DNA of 64,000 nucleotides. It comes from Colwellia maritima. Its GTDB lineage: Bacteria; Pseudomonadota; Gammaproteobacteria; Enterobacterales; Alteromonadaceae. The notes under the pieces are model-generated. The model had not been told where the DNA came from and ran no database searches. It saw nothing but the letters and a program-made list of their open reading frames with translations. A program made the position numbers and the translations under genes. The stretch is from the NCBI RefSeq assembly GCF_022669015.1, contig NZ_JAKKSL010000001.1, positions 974,059-1,038,058 on the forward strand, in the 5' to 3' direction. Positions 29,242 to 42,703 of this stretch are shown here, piece by piece (positions within the stretch are counted from its first letter, which is position 1; each line of letters begins with the position of its first letter).

Positions 29242-30483
29242 ATGTCAGATATTCGTCAACAAGCACTTGATTACCATTCATTACCAACACCAGGAAAAAT
29301 TAGTGTAGCACTAACGACTCCGGCTGAAACAAGCGAAGATTTATCACTAGCTTATAGTCCAGGTGTCGCTGAACCTGTTCGTGAGATAGCTGCAAACCCA
29401 GATGATGTTTACAAATATACAGCCAAAGGTAATACGGTTGCAGTAATTACTAATGGTACGGCTATTTTAGGTTTAGGTAATCTAGGTCCAATGGCATCTA
29501 AGCCGGTAATGGAAGGTAAATCTCTGTTATTCAAGCGTTTTGCTAATATTGATTCATTCGATATTGAAGTTAAACATAAAACTGTAGAAGAGTTTGTTAA
29601 TACTGTTGCTAATATTGCGGATAGTTTTGGTGGTATTAATCTTGAAGATATTAAAGCGCCAGAGTGTTTCGCGATTGAAAAAGCACTCATTGAACGATGT
29701 AAAATACCTGTTTTCCATGATGATCAACATGGTACCGCTATTGTAACAGCTGCAGGGATGATGAATGCTTTAGATATTCAAGGAAAAGATATTAAGCAAG
29801 CTAACATCGTATGTTTAGGTGCAGGAGCGGCTGCTATTGCTTGTATGGAGTTACTCATAAAATGTGGCGCCCGGCGCGAAAAGATATATATGCTTGATAC
29901 AAAAGGGATAGTACACACACGTCGTGATGACTTGAATGAATATAAAAAATTATTTGCAAACAATACAGATAAGCGAACATTAGACGATGCGATCACTGGT
30001 GCAGACGTTTTTGTTGGCGTTTCCGGACCGAATTTATTATCACAAGATCAAGTTAAATTGATGGCTGATAACCCAATCATATTTGCCTGCTCTAATCCTG
30101 ATCCTGAAATTAGACCAGAAGAAGCTTTAGCTGCTCGCAGTGATTTAATCATTGCGACTGGTCGAAGTGATTACCCGAATCAGGTGAATAATGTGTTATG
30201 TTTCCCCTTTATATTTCGTGGTGCATTAGATGTACGTGCACGGACTATAAATGATGAAATGAAGGTTGCAGCTGTTCATGCTATTCGTACTTTAGCTAAA
30301 GAACCAGTACCTGCAGAAGTGTTATCTGCTAGTGGTGACAAAGAGCCGGTTTTTGGTAAAAACTATATTATTCCTAAACCAATGGATTCACGCTTATTAG
30401 CTACGGTTGCAAGAGCTGTAGCACAGGCAGCAATAGATTCTGGAGTAGCGGCTCTACCGATGCCAGATAATTATATGCAGTAG
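29242..30483 (+). CDS. Malic enzyme, short form
   Basis: 413 residues; oxidative decarboxylation of malate to pyruvate with NAD(P). It has the two malic enzyme domains: LAYSPGVAEPVREIAANPDD, NGTAILGLGNLGPMASKPVM, LEDIKAPECF and VFHDDQHGTAIVTAAGMMNA, and the Rossmann part IVCLGAGAAAIACMELL. It lacks the C-terminal phosphotransacetylase-like domain of long MaeB. Whether it prefers NAD or NADP cannot be read safely. It is flanked by two direct copies of a MITE-like repeat and by its own terminator. Confidence 0.93.
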   Translation: MSDIRQQALDYHSLPTPGKISVALTTPAETSEDLSLAYSPGVAEPVREIAANPDDVYKYTAKGNTVAVITNGTAILGLGNLGPMASKPVMEGKSLLFKRFANIDSFDIEVKHKTVEEFVNTVANIADSFGGINLEDIKAPECFAIEKALIERCKIPVFHDDQHGTAIVTAAGMMNALDIQGKDIKQANIVCLGAGAAAIACMELLIKCGARREKIYMLDTKGIVHTRRDDLNEYKKLFANNTDKRTLDDAITGADVFVGVSGPNLLSQDQVKLMADNPIIFACSNPDPEIRPEEALAARSDLIIATGRSDYPNQVNNVLCFPFIFRGALDVRARTINDEMKVAAVHAIRTLAKEPVPAEVLSASGDKEPVFGKNYIIPKPMDSRLLATVARAVAQAAIDSGVAALPMPDNYMQ

Positions 30484-30506
30484 CTTTATTAAGTAAATGA
30501 AGTATG

Positions 30507-30543
30507 AAGGGCTAGTTATGTTTTATAAATAGCCCTTTTTTTA
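30507..30543 (+). terminator. Terminator after malic enzyme gene
   Basis: AAGGGCTA pairs with TAGCCCTT, followed by a T-run. Confidence 0.85.
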
Positions 30544-30550
30544 TATCTTA

Positions 30551-30716
30551 ATTATACCAATCTCACTAACTATGTGATCATTTCTACTTGCCAAAATCAC
30601 CAACAACTTCGTTATTTATTTAATAATTAGAACAACTAGTTATTGAAATAAATGCCTTGTATCTGGCAATTTTTCTATGTATAAAATGCATCACTTAATT
30701 AATGAAACTGGTATTA
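30551..30716. repeat. MITE-like repeat, copy B
   Basis: About 166 bases, aligned end to end with copy A at 28751 and in the same orientation. Ends are TATACCAATCTCACTAACTA and, read inward from the right, AATACCAGTTTCATTAATTA. The ends show the clearer inverted match of the two copies. No ORF. Confidence 0.75.
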
Positions 30717-30724
30717 GAGGTTTG

Positions 30725-31270
30725 TTAGTTTAAGGTTACTAAACAATTCAGTGGCAGTTGAAAAATGGTGAGTAGCGGTTGTTCGTTAACAAAATGAACT
30801 TGATAAAGGTATTGAAAATCTTGTTCCGTTAATGGGGGGATTTTTTGATTAGTTAACAACTCAACTAATTGTGGTGTTGTATTACTATGACCAACGACTA
30901 ATGTATTTTCATGCTTTTGCTGTAATATTAAAGCTAACTGGTCTAATTGTTTCGGATTATAAATTTTTATGGGTCTATTGTTTAAGTCAGCCAGTGGCTT
31001 TGATGTTTGCATGGTCCTTTGGTAACTTGTGCTATAGATTGAAGTAATATTTGTTTTTGACAACATATTAGCTAACATCTCCGCACGTCTCTTACCGCAA
31101 CTTGTTAATGAAGGATTCTCTGCATTGTTCGTCTTCTCAGCGTGTCTCACTAAATAAATACTATAATTATTAACTGCTACGCGGGATAACTCAGTAGAAA
31201 TAAAATGATTACAATTAGAGTTTTTGTCACTGCAGATTCCTTCATTCAATTTTTTTGTGTTGTTCAACAC
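30725..31270 (-). CDS. SixA-like histidine phosphatase
   Basis: 181 residues of the histidine-phosphatase (phosphoglycerate-mutase-like) superfamily. The catalytic RHA motif is in IYLVRHAEKTNN and the second histidine in TLVVGHSNTTPQLVELL. SSYQRTMQT-like YSTSYQRTMQTSKPL is also conserved. Residues before about 35 are poorly conserved and the true start may be later. Substrate unknown: phosphohistidine proteins or a small phosphate ester. Lies downstream of sthA on the same strand. Confidence 0.8.
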   Translation of the reverse strand: MLNNTKKLNEGICSDKNSNCNHFISTELSRVAVNNYSIYLVRHAEKTNNAENPSLTSCGKRRAEMLANMLSKTNITSIYSTSYQRTMQTSKPLADLNNRPIKIYNPKQLDQLALILQQKHENTLVVGHSNTTPQLVELLTNQKIPPLTEQDFQYLYQVHFVNEQPLLTIFQLPLNCLVTLN

Positions 31271-31317
31271 TAGAGGCTCAAATATTGAACCTCTAGGACA
31301 AGCTTATTTCTTAATGA

Positions 31318-32748
31318 TTAGAATAAACGATTTAATCCGTTTAAAGCCGCAACACGAAAAGCTTCTGCCATTGTTGGATAGTTAAACGTTGTATTAACAA
31401 AATATTCTATCGTATTCCCACCATTAGTTTGTTGCATAATTGCTTGGCCTATATGAATAATCTCTGCGGCGTTTTCACCAAAGCAATGAATACCTAAAAT
31501 TTCTTTAGTTTCTCGATGAAAAAGAATTTTTAAAGAGCCGACTAAACTGTTAGCAATTTGGGCTCTTGCTAAATGTTTAAATTGTGCTCTACCAACTTCA
31601 TAAGGTATTTTAGCTGCTGTTAATTCCTGCTCAGTTTTACCAACAGAGCTAATTTCAGGGATTGTGTATATACCAGTAGGGATGTCAGCGATTAACTTAG
31701 CATTGCTTTGATGGTCAATCATTGCTGATGCTGCTAGCCTACCTTGATCATATGCAGCACTAGCTAAACTTGGATAACCAATTACATCACCAACAGCATA
31801 GATGTTTTCTATCTTAGTTTGATATTGATTATTTACTTTCAATTGTCCGCGACCATCAGCTTTTAAGCCGGCATGGGTTAAGTTTAAATCCTTTGTATTA
31901 CCGGTACGCCCATTGGCAAAAAGTAAACAGTCAGCACGCATTTTTTTACCAGACTCTAAATGAACAACAACAGATTTGTCACTCGTTTCAACACGTTCAA
32001 TTTGTTCCCCATGTCGAATTACTACACCGTTATTCCACAGGTGATAACTCAGTGCATCTGATATTTCATCATCTAAGAAAGAAAGTAGCCGATCCCTAGT
32101 ATTAATTAAATCTACTTTAACACCTAGGCCACGAAATATAGAGGCGTACTCACTTCCTATTACACCTGCACCATAAATAATGATAGAACGGGGCTCATGT
32201 TTCAGTGAAAGGATAGTATCAGAGTCATATACTCGAGGATGTGAAAAGTTGATGTTATCTGGGCGATATGGATATGACCCTGTTGCTATTACTATTTTTT
32301 CAGCTGTAATTTTTTCTATAGAAGCATCATCTTTCACTATTTCAATCGTGTTAGAATCAATAAAAGATGCGTTACCTGTGATTACGGTTACTCTGTTACG
32401 GTCATAAAATCCACTTCGCAGCTGAACTTGTTTGCGTATAACTTCAGAAGCATGAGAAAGTATTTCAGCGCAGGTTAAACTTTTAGCTTTATCGTGTCCT
32501 CTAAATAGTGGGCTAGCATTGTATTCAGTTAATCGACTTACACTTTGACGTAATGCTTTAGAGGGAATAGTTCCCCAATGTGTACAGCCACCGCCCACAT
32601 CTTTATAACGTTCTATAATTGCCACGTTTTTATGTTTTTTAGAAAGCTCCATTGCCGCACCTTCACCGCCTGGACCTGTGCCAATTATGATGACATCATA
32701 ATCATAAGGTTTCTCTTCTTTTTTCTTCAGTGCTTTGGCTTTAGTCAA
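31318..32748 (-). CDS. sthA: Soluble pyridine nucleotide transhydrogenase
   Basis: 476-residue flavoprotein that passes hydride between NADPH and NAD. FAD site [40 protein letters not shown] shows the single-cysteine pseudo-redox site typical of SthA rather than the CxxxxC of lipoamide dehydrogenases; nucleotide site [19 protein letters not shown] tail [20 protein letters not shown]. Divergent from fabR, the conserved neighbour in gammaproteobacteria. Together with malic enzyme it points to NADPH balance in this part of the window. Confidence 0.97.
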   Translation of the reverse strand: MTKAKALKKKEEKPYDYDVIIIGTGPGGEGAAMELSKKHKNVAIIERYKDVGGGCTHWGTIPSKALRQSVSRLTEYNASPLFRGHDKAKSLTCAEILSHASEVIRKQVQLRSGFYDRNRVTVITGNASFIDSNTIEIVKDDASIEKITAEKIVIATGSYPYRPDNINFSHPRVYDSDTILSLKHEPRSIIIYGAGVIGSEYASIFRGLGVKVDLINTRDRLLSFLDDEISDALSYHLWNNGVVIRHGEQIERVETSDKSVVVHLESGKKMRADCLLFANGRTGNTKDLNLTHAGLKADGRGQLKVNNQYQTKIENIYAVGDVIGYPSLASAAYDQGRLAASAMIDHQSNAKLIADIPTGIYTIPEISSVGKTEQELTAAKIPYEVGRAQFKHLARAQIANSLVGSLKILFHRETKEILGIHCFGENAAEIIHIGQAIMQQTNGGNTIEYFVNTTFNYPTMAEAFRVAALNGLNRLF

Positions 32749-33005
32749 AAGGTTTTCCTCAAGTTCTGCGTTTGTTGCTATTTATCGGAAAATTTTAGCA
32801 GGATTTATACATTATGGTAAGAAAATAGATCACTATTTTATTACCCCCTAGATGAGTTGCTATAATGTATTTAGGTATGTCGATATCGTTTTTCATATAC
32901 ATTATGCCTTGATTCATTTGTTTTTATCGGTTTGCATTGTTTTTCTGCATATTGAATCTTGATTAAAGTATGATATCGATAGAATATGTTTAGGAGTGTG
33001 TGACA

Positions 33006-33641
33006 ATGAGTGGTGTTCGTGCCCAACAAAAAGAAAAAACACGGCGACTATTGATAGATGCAGCGCTAAATCAGTTGAGTGCAGAGCGAAGCTTTTCAAG
33101 TTTGAGTTTGCGTGAGGTAGCGAAAGAAGCAGGTCTTGCACCTACATCATTTTATCGCCATTTTAGTGATATGGATGAACTTGGTTTGACGTTGGTAGAT
33201 GAAGTCGGATTAACGTTACGGCAGCTGATGCGTCAAGCAAGACAGCGTATTGCTAAGGGGGGCTCGGTGATTCAAATATCAGTTGAAACTTTTATGGAAC
33301 TTATAGAAAGTAATGGTAACGTTTTTAGATTGTTATTGCGTGAGCGCTCAGGAACATCTGCGGCTTTTAGGGCTGCTGTTATAAGAGAAATTCGCTATTT
33401 CACTATGGAGCTATGTGATTATTTACAACAAGCTAATGATCTTGATTCAGATGTTGCTTACATGCAGGCTAACGCGGCTGTAACCATTGTATTTAGTGCA
33501 GGTTCAGATGCGTTGGACATGGAAAATAAAGCAGAAAGAACACATTTATCAAAGCAAACAATTCAACAATTACGATTTATTGCTCGTGGAGCCGCTGAGC
33601 TTAGTGATAGGCGAAAAGGAGCAAGAAAGGCAACAAAGTGA
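33006..33641 (+). CDS. fabR: TetR-type repressor of unsaturated fatty-acid genes
   Basis: About 211 residues from ATG 33006 (a GTG at 33000 is in frame). The N-terminal helix-turn-helix includes [20 protein letters not shown] followed by SFYRHF; the C-terminal region [18 protein letters not shown] is typical of FabR. FabR represses fabB/fabA in related bacteria and so sets membrane fluidity, relevant in cold marine species. Divergent from sthA. Confidence 0.93.
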   Translation: MSGVRAQQKEKTRRLLIDAALNQLSAERSFSSLSLREVAKEAGLAPTSFYRHFSDMDELGLTLVDEVGLTLRQLMRQARQRIAKGGSVIQISVETFMELIESNGNVFRLLLRERSGTSAAFRAAVIREIRYFTMELCDYLQQANDLDSDVAYMQANAAVTIVFSAGSDALDMENKAERTHLSKQTIQQLRFIARGAAELSDRRKGARKATK

Positions 33642-33686
33642 TGTTGTTGCTTCTTTTCACCTATCGTAAGTGTTAAGGATTTAGGG

Positions 33687-34781
33687 TTATTTTCGTATGA
33701 GAACAATGCCTGTTTCAATATGCGCGGTGTAAGGGAATTGATCAAAGAGTGCAAATTTTTCAATCGCGTGAGTTTTAGTTAAATCAAGTAAGTTTTCTTT
33801 TAATGTATTAGGATTACAAGATATATAAATGATTTTATTAAAACGACTAACTAAGGCAACACTTTCCTTGTCAAGACCCGCTCTAGGGGGATCAACTAAT
33901 ACAGTATCATAATTATATGCAGTTAAGTCGAAGCCCTCTAATCGTCTGAATTTCCGTTCGGCATTCATTGCTTGGCTAAATTCTTCACTAGACATTCGCA
34001 CTATATCAATATTGTTAATATTGTTTGCTTTTATGTTGATTTGTGCTGATTTAACGGATGTTTTTGAAATTTCAGTACCTAATACGCGATCAAAATTTTT
34101 CGCTAATGCAATACTGAAATTTCCGTTGCCACAATAAAGTTCAATTAAATCTCCGCCTGAATTAGTTGTTGCTTGCTGAGCCCAGAGCAACATTTGCTCA
34201 TTAACACCGCCATTGGGTTGTGTAAAACTGTTTTCAACTTGTTGATAAATATATGTATCACTACCAACAATAAGTGACTCCATCACGTAATCTTTATCAA
34301 TAATAATTTTTTGTTTTTTTGCTCTACCTATTATATCTACAGGAGCAATTACCGATAAGTTAGCTTTTAGTGCTTTAGCTTTTTCCTCCCATGTGGTATC
34401 TAAAGGTTTATGATAGAGCATGCTAATCAGTAGCTCTCCACTTAACGTTGAAAGAAAATCTACTTGAAACAGTTTGAAACGTAATTCGTGTTGATCTTTA
34501 ATTATTATCAGTAAAGCTTTCATGGCCTGATTAATCAGCCGGCTTGCAACCGGGAAATCCTCAACTTTATATTTTTCTTTTGTTTCACTGTTAAACATAA
34601 TGTAAAAGAGATCATCATCTTGATGCCATACCCTAAATTCAGCCCGTAAACGATAATGTAGAGGTTTTGATGTGAAAATTTCAGCAGAGGGTAAGTCAAA
34701 ACAAGAAAATAAAGTTGTCATATCTTGTTTTTTATCCGCTAATTGATTTTCATAGTTATCTGGGTGTATATAACTAAACAT
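33687..34781 (-). CDS. trmA: tRNA (uracil-54) C5-methyltransferase
   Basis: 364 residues, full length. It makes ribothymidine at position 54 of tRNA. SAM site LIELYCGNGNFSIALAK, VDPPRAGLDKE and the nucleophile region IIYISCNPNTLKENL are present, with the C-terminal HIETGIVL. Convergent with fabR, with stops about 45 bases apart. Confidence 0.96.
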   Translation of the reverse strand: MFSYIHPDNYENQLADKKQDMTTLFSCFDLPSAEIFTSKPLHYRLRAEFRVWHQDDDLFYIMFNSETKEKYKVEDFPVASRLINQAMKALLIIIKDQHELRFKLFQVDFLSTLSGELLISMLYHKPLDTTWEEKAKALKANLSVIAPVDIIGRAKKQKIIIDKDYVMESLIVGSDTYIYQQVENSFTQPNGGVNEQMLLWAQQATTNSGGDLIELYCGNGNFSIALAKNFDRVLGTEISKTSVKSAQINIKANNINNIDIVRMSSEEFSQAMNAERKFRRLEGFDLTAYNYDTVLVDPPRAGLDKESVALVSRFNKIIYISCNPNTLKENLLDLTKTHAIEKFALFDQFPYTAHIETGIVLIRK

Positions 34782-35046
34782 ATATGTTTACCTTATGATG
34801 ATACTTAAATGTGAGTGCTGAATTTTAGTGCCGGAAGAAACAGGTATATTAACGAGCGCAATTTTAGCGTTAGTTTATATTTTGTCTAGTACTGAGTAGA
34901 TACTTATTCAAGCTAAGTTGTTTATCGACTGTATAATAAAATAGTTAGTGCATATAATAAAGCAAGGGTTGGTTTAAAGAGGTAGAATCAAATTTAAAAA
35001 TATAAGTGGTATATTATTTACCATAGAATGTAATGTATAAGAAAAG

Positions 35047-35071
35047 AAAAACCCGATATGTCTCGGGTTTT
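35047..35071 (-). terminator. Terminator of the RRM protein gene
   Basis: AAAACCCGA / TCGGGTTTT hairpin followed, on the minus strand, by a T-rich tail. The preceding 34782-35046 holds no gene; probably the trmA promoter. Confidence 0.85.
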
Positions 35072-35105
35072 GAGTTGATAAAGATTAGATGTAACAGAAT
35101 TATGT

Positions 35106-35570
35106 TTATTCAGAGGTATCAGATCGCTCAGGGCGTTCTTTTGCTTCTCTAACCTTTAAAGTACGTTCTTTGAATTCAGCATCATTTAATGATTCAATCG
35201 CTTTGTCTATACCGTCGGCTGACATTTCTACAAAACCAAAACCACGACGTTTACCTGTATGCTTATCCTTCATTAACCTAACTGACTCCACTGAGCCATA
35301 AGTTGAAAATAACTCACGAACAGTTGTTTCATTTGCTCGGTAAGGTAAATTACCAACATAGAGGGTTTTTATATCAGCGGTAGGATGATCAGTTGGAGAA
35401 CTTGCTTGAGGATTATCAGATCCAATGTTTACTATTAAAGCAACAAAGATACTGACAAAAACAAAAACAGCAATAACTACGGGTGTAGCTGTTATAGAAC
35501 TAAAAACAAAAAAAGCAATAATAGCAAAAATAGCAGCTATCACAATTGTAGAGATATTCGGAGACTTCAT
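35106..35570 (-). CDS. Membrane-anchored RRM RNA-binding protein
   Basis: 154 residues. Two hydrophobic helices occupy about residues 8-26 and 30-48. After a short linker, one RRM follows (about 68-145) with RNP2 TLYVGNLPYRANE and RNP1 KRRGFGFVEM, and a charged tail (KERPERSDTSE). Single-RRM proteins are common in cold-adapted gammaproteobacteria and may act on structured RNA. The membrane anchor would hold RNA binding at the inner membrane. Monocistronic with its own terminator; function unproven. Confidence 0.85.
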   Translation of the reverse strand: MKSPNISTIVIAAIFAIIAFFVFSSITATPVVIAVFVFVSIFVALIVNIGSDNPQASSPTDHPTADIKTLYVGNLPYRANETTVRELFSTYGSVESVRLMKDKHTGKRRGFGFVEMSADGIDKAIESLNDAEFKERTLKVREAKERPERSDTSE

Positions 35571-35958
35571 AATGGATACCTAATTATTATTTTATTTAAT
35601 TTATATAGAACAAAATGTAAAAAAGAAATTTACAATTCTATGTTACCCACCTTTTATCATTGTGCAACAATAAGTGTAAAAAACATGCAATATAAAGTGT
35701 AAAAATGATTATTAGCTCGATATAACAGCATTTAGTTCAATTAACATGCGAACAAATAAAAACATTAAAATAATGCTTGATCCTTTCTGAAAGTTCTCTA
35801 CAATGCGCTCCAGTTCCAAGGGGTTCAGCCAAAAAGCTTAACCAACTGGATGTTTTGATAAGTTATCTCATTACTTACTCAGTAAACAAGTTAACTTAAC
35901 GTTTTAAAATGAAAAGCTTGGAAGTTTAAAAAAACTTTTAAATAAATTCAAAAAAACG
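35571..35958. other. AT-rich region upstream of the rRNA operon
   Basis: About 390 bases without a supportable gene. The last part (35928-35957) is A-rich and could be an UP element for the rRNA promoter; Fis sites are plausible but not identified. Confidence 0.45.
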
Positions 35959-35986
35959 TTGACATCAAAACTCGGAAGCGTATGAT
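35959..35986 (+). promoter_or_regulatory. rRNA operon promoter
   Basis: TTGACA (35959-35964), 16-base spacer, TATGAT (35981-35986) and a short GC-containing discriminator, about 350 bases before 16S, with A-tracts upstream. Confidence 0.8.
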
Positions 35987-36076
35987 ACGCATCCTGCTTC
36001 GGGGCAACAGCAACGAAGCAAAGGTTAATTTCAAAGTAACGAACGAATGCGATTCTTACTTATCTTCTTAAGAAGA

Positions 36077-36090
36077 TGTTCTTTAACAAT
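36077..36090 (+). promoter_or_regulatory. boxA antitermination site before 16S
   Basis: TGTTCTTTAACAAT, one mismatch from the E. coli rrn boxA. It recruits NusB-S10 for antitermination. Confidence 0.8.
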
Positions 36091-36336
36091 TAGTTATCAT
36101 GCAATTTGTGTGGATACTCACATTAACTTGTTTTTACATAGTTCTTTAGCTTTTATTAGCGAGAACAAAAAAACGCTTTAATGAATGATGTTCACATAAA
36201 TGAATACTTTTCTTCGGAAAAGTAATACTTATATATGTAATGCGTATCAAATTTTTTGATACACGACAGAATTCATTGAGCAGTAACACATCATTATTAC
36301 TTCGGTAAAAAGGGTGAGGTTACACAAACGATTTTT

Positions 36337-37872
<1,536 letters not shown>

Positions 37873-37958
37873 TCTTGAAGTAAAAACGATTAATGAAAGC
37901 CTCGGCTTTACGAGTATTCACACAAATTACATGATAACAAATTAGAAGAAACCCTGAT

Positions 37959-38034
37959 GGGGCTATAGCTCAGCCGGGAGAGCGCCTGCCTTGCACGCAG
38001 GAGGTCAGCAGTTCGATCCTGCTTAGCTCCACCA
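37959..38034 (+). tRNA. tRNA-Ala (TGC)
   Basis: 76 bases with CCA encoded; anticodon loop CTTGCAC gives TGC. The only tRNA in the 16S-23S spacer (37873-38692); tRNA-Ile is absent here. Confidence 0.98.
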
Positions 38035-38225
38035 TTTTGATTTTTATGGCGTTACTTGAATACTCGCATAAGAGACACTATGCGTCGTATCCAAAAGCCT
38101 TGTAAAAAACAAAATCACCATCTGATCTTCTTTAATTGAACAAAGAAGCCAAATTTAAATTATCTTTTTGATAAATTAAATTTGGTTTTTTAAACCAAAT
38201 TTCTTAGCGAATGCGACTAAGAGAT

Positions 38226-38240
38226 GAGTTCTTTAACAAT
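38226..38240 (+). promoter_or_regulatory. boxA antitermination site before 23S
   Basis: GAGTTCTTTAACAAT in the spacer, matching the leader boxA core. The rest of the spacer is AT-rich, presumably forming the 23S processing stem. Confidence 0.75.
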
Positions 38241-38692
38241 CTGGAAAGCTGATATAAATACCGATATTTATAGGGCAAGCACGGTGTCGCGCTGTTGCTC
38301 GCATAACTATAAATATCAAGCTGTTATTTATCCAATATCGTGGGTAAGTAATGGTGATAAGGCGTTCTCCTCGAATGTCTTATCAAATTGTTTTTAACGT
38401 TTGTTTTTAAACAAATGTTATGAGCTCTTATTCAAGTAACTCATCACTTTTATTTAGCAATAAATGAAGTGAAGTGCGTGAAAATGTCAGACTTTACAAT
38501 TAACTCGGTTTAGTCACCGAGTAGTCTAAAATGTTTGAAATGTCTTTTCTCTTATTATAAGAAAAATGATTTTTCGCAGGATTTTGGCTTGTTAGACAAG
38601 GCGCTTATTTGTGACGTGTAGTTTCTTCTACACAAACACGTAAGCAACACAGTATAACAATCAAAAGACAATGAAACAATTTGGGGTTGTAT

Positions 38693-41707
<3,015 letters not shown>

Positions 41708-41885
41708 TACAACACCCAAGTGGTTTTGTGTGAAGACTGACAAATAAAGGCTATGAGAATAGCAACATCACGCACGTGAGACTTGAATGAATAAATGTAT
41801 TTATATCGTAGGTAAGAATATTCTTGCTTAAGTGTTTTCCAAGATTGCTAATTACCAACGTAAGTTGAGTGATTAAAAAGTTTTT

Positions 41886-42002
41886 GTTTAGCGACAATAG
41901 CACTGTGGTACCACCTGACTCCATTCCGAACTCAGAAGTGAAACGCAGTAGCGCCGATGGTAGTGTGGGAGTTCCCATGTGAGAGTAGGACATTGCTAAA
42001 CT
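41886..42002 (+). rRNA. rrf: 5S ribosomal RNA
   Basis: About 117 bases from GTTTAGCGACAATAGCACTG to GACATTGCTAAAC; the two ends pair. Contains CCGAACTCAGAAGTGAAACG and CGCCGATGGTAGTGTGGG, as in E. coli 5S. Confidence 0.96.
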
Positions 42003-42016
42003 TCTATTTAGTTTTG

Positions 42017-42106
42017 AAATGAAACGCAGTAGCGCCGATGGTAGTGTGACTTATGTTGCAGTAAAGCCCATGTGAGAGCGTAGCGGGACATTGCTAAACT
42101 TCTATT
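42017..42106 (+). pseudogene. 5S rRNA remnant, copy 2
   Basis: Matches 5S from GAAACGCAGTAGCGCCGATG to TTGCTAAACTTCTATT, but lacks the 5' half and has a foreign block (about ACTTATGTTGCAGTAAAG) in place of GGGAGTT, plus extra bases in GAGAGCGTAGCGGGAC. It cannot fold as 5S. Confidence 0.8.
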
Positions 42107-42111
42107 AAGAG

Positions 42112-42140
42112 AAGCCCGATTCGAAAGAGTCGGGCTTTTT
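42112..42140 (+). terminator. rRNA operon terminator
   Basis: AAGCCCGA / TCGGGCTT stem followed by five T, directly after the second 5S copy. Confidence 0.88.
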
Positions 42141-42166
42141 GCTGTGTGGGAATTTAAAATAAAATT

Positions 42167-42330
42167 AACGACAATTGCACAGCAGCAATAATAGCGCAGT
42201 GGCACCACCTGACTCCATTCGCATATACTGCCGCGGCGCCCAGAAGTGAAACGCAGTAGCGCCGGATGGTGGAAAGCGTGTGGGTGTTCTTCTCTTTAGG
42301 TGAGATTAGGACATTGCTAAACTTCTATTA
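42167..42330 (+). pseudogene. 5S rRNA remnant, copy 3
   Basis: Full-span but broken 5S copy: an early insertion (about ACAGCAGCAATA), a GCATATACTGCCGCGGCGCC block replacing the CCGAACT loop, and an altered 3' arm (GGAAAGCGTGTGGGTGTTCT). It ends with the same GGACATTGCTAAACTTCTATT as the true gene. A damaged terminator copy follows at 42364-42392 (AGACGTGATTTTT instead of AGTCGGGCTTTTT). Confidence 0.8.
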
Positions 42331-42430
42331 TTAAAAGTATAGTAAGCGTCTGCTGAACGACACCAAGCCCGATTCGAAAGAGACGTGATTTTTGCTGTAT
42401 GAAATTTAAAACAGGTTAATTGAAGTCACA

Positions 42431-42545
42431 GAGACACTAGCACAGTGGCACCACCTGAATCCATTCGCATATACTGCAGCGGCGCCCAGAAGTGAAACGC
42501 AGTAGCGCCGGATGGTGCAAAGCGTGTGGGTGTTCTTCTCTTTAC
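42431..42545 (+). pseudogene. 5S rRNA remnant, copy 4 (3' truncated)
   Basis: Shares the same foreign GCATATACTGC block and GTGTGGGTGTTCTTCTCTTT segment with copy 3, so both come from one already altered copy. It is cut at about 42545, next to the right end of a MITE-like repeat. Confidence 0.78.
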
Positions 42546-42549
42546 GTAA

Positions 42550-42583
42550 AAATAGATCACTTAATTAATGAAACTGGTATTAT
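42550..42583. repeat. MITE-like repeat, right-end fragment (copy C)
   Basis: GATCACTTAATTAATGAAAC then TGGTATTA matches the right ends of the repeats at 28751 and 30551. The left part is missing; the fragment abuts the truncated 5S copy. Confidence 0.7.
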
Positions 42584-42703
42584 TGATAGAGTGATCTTGT
42601 TTTTGTTTTGCTCAAACATTAGCGAACTTTTAATGCTTTCATTGGCGTTGATCTGAATATTAAGTACAATATCTACATTCAAATTTATCCATATGGAAAA
42701 GCA

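Noticed and set aside
31318-32748. Lipoamide dehydrogenase for the flavoprotein
   Set aside because: Only one cysteine remains at the redox site ([16 protein letters not shown]), the SthA signature, and fabR is adjacent.
42012-42208. Short minus-strand ORF over the 5S remnants
   Set aside because: Composition follows the 5S repeats and there is no protein signal.
42164-42545. Additional functional 5S genes
   Set aside because: Foreign blocks destroy the conserved loop and helices; the last copy is truncated.
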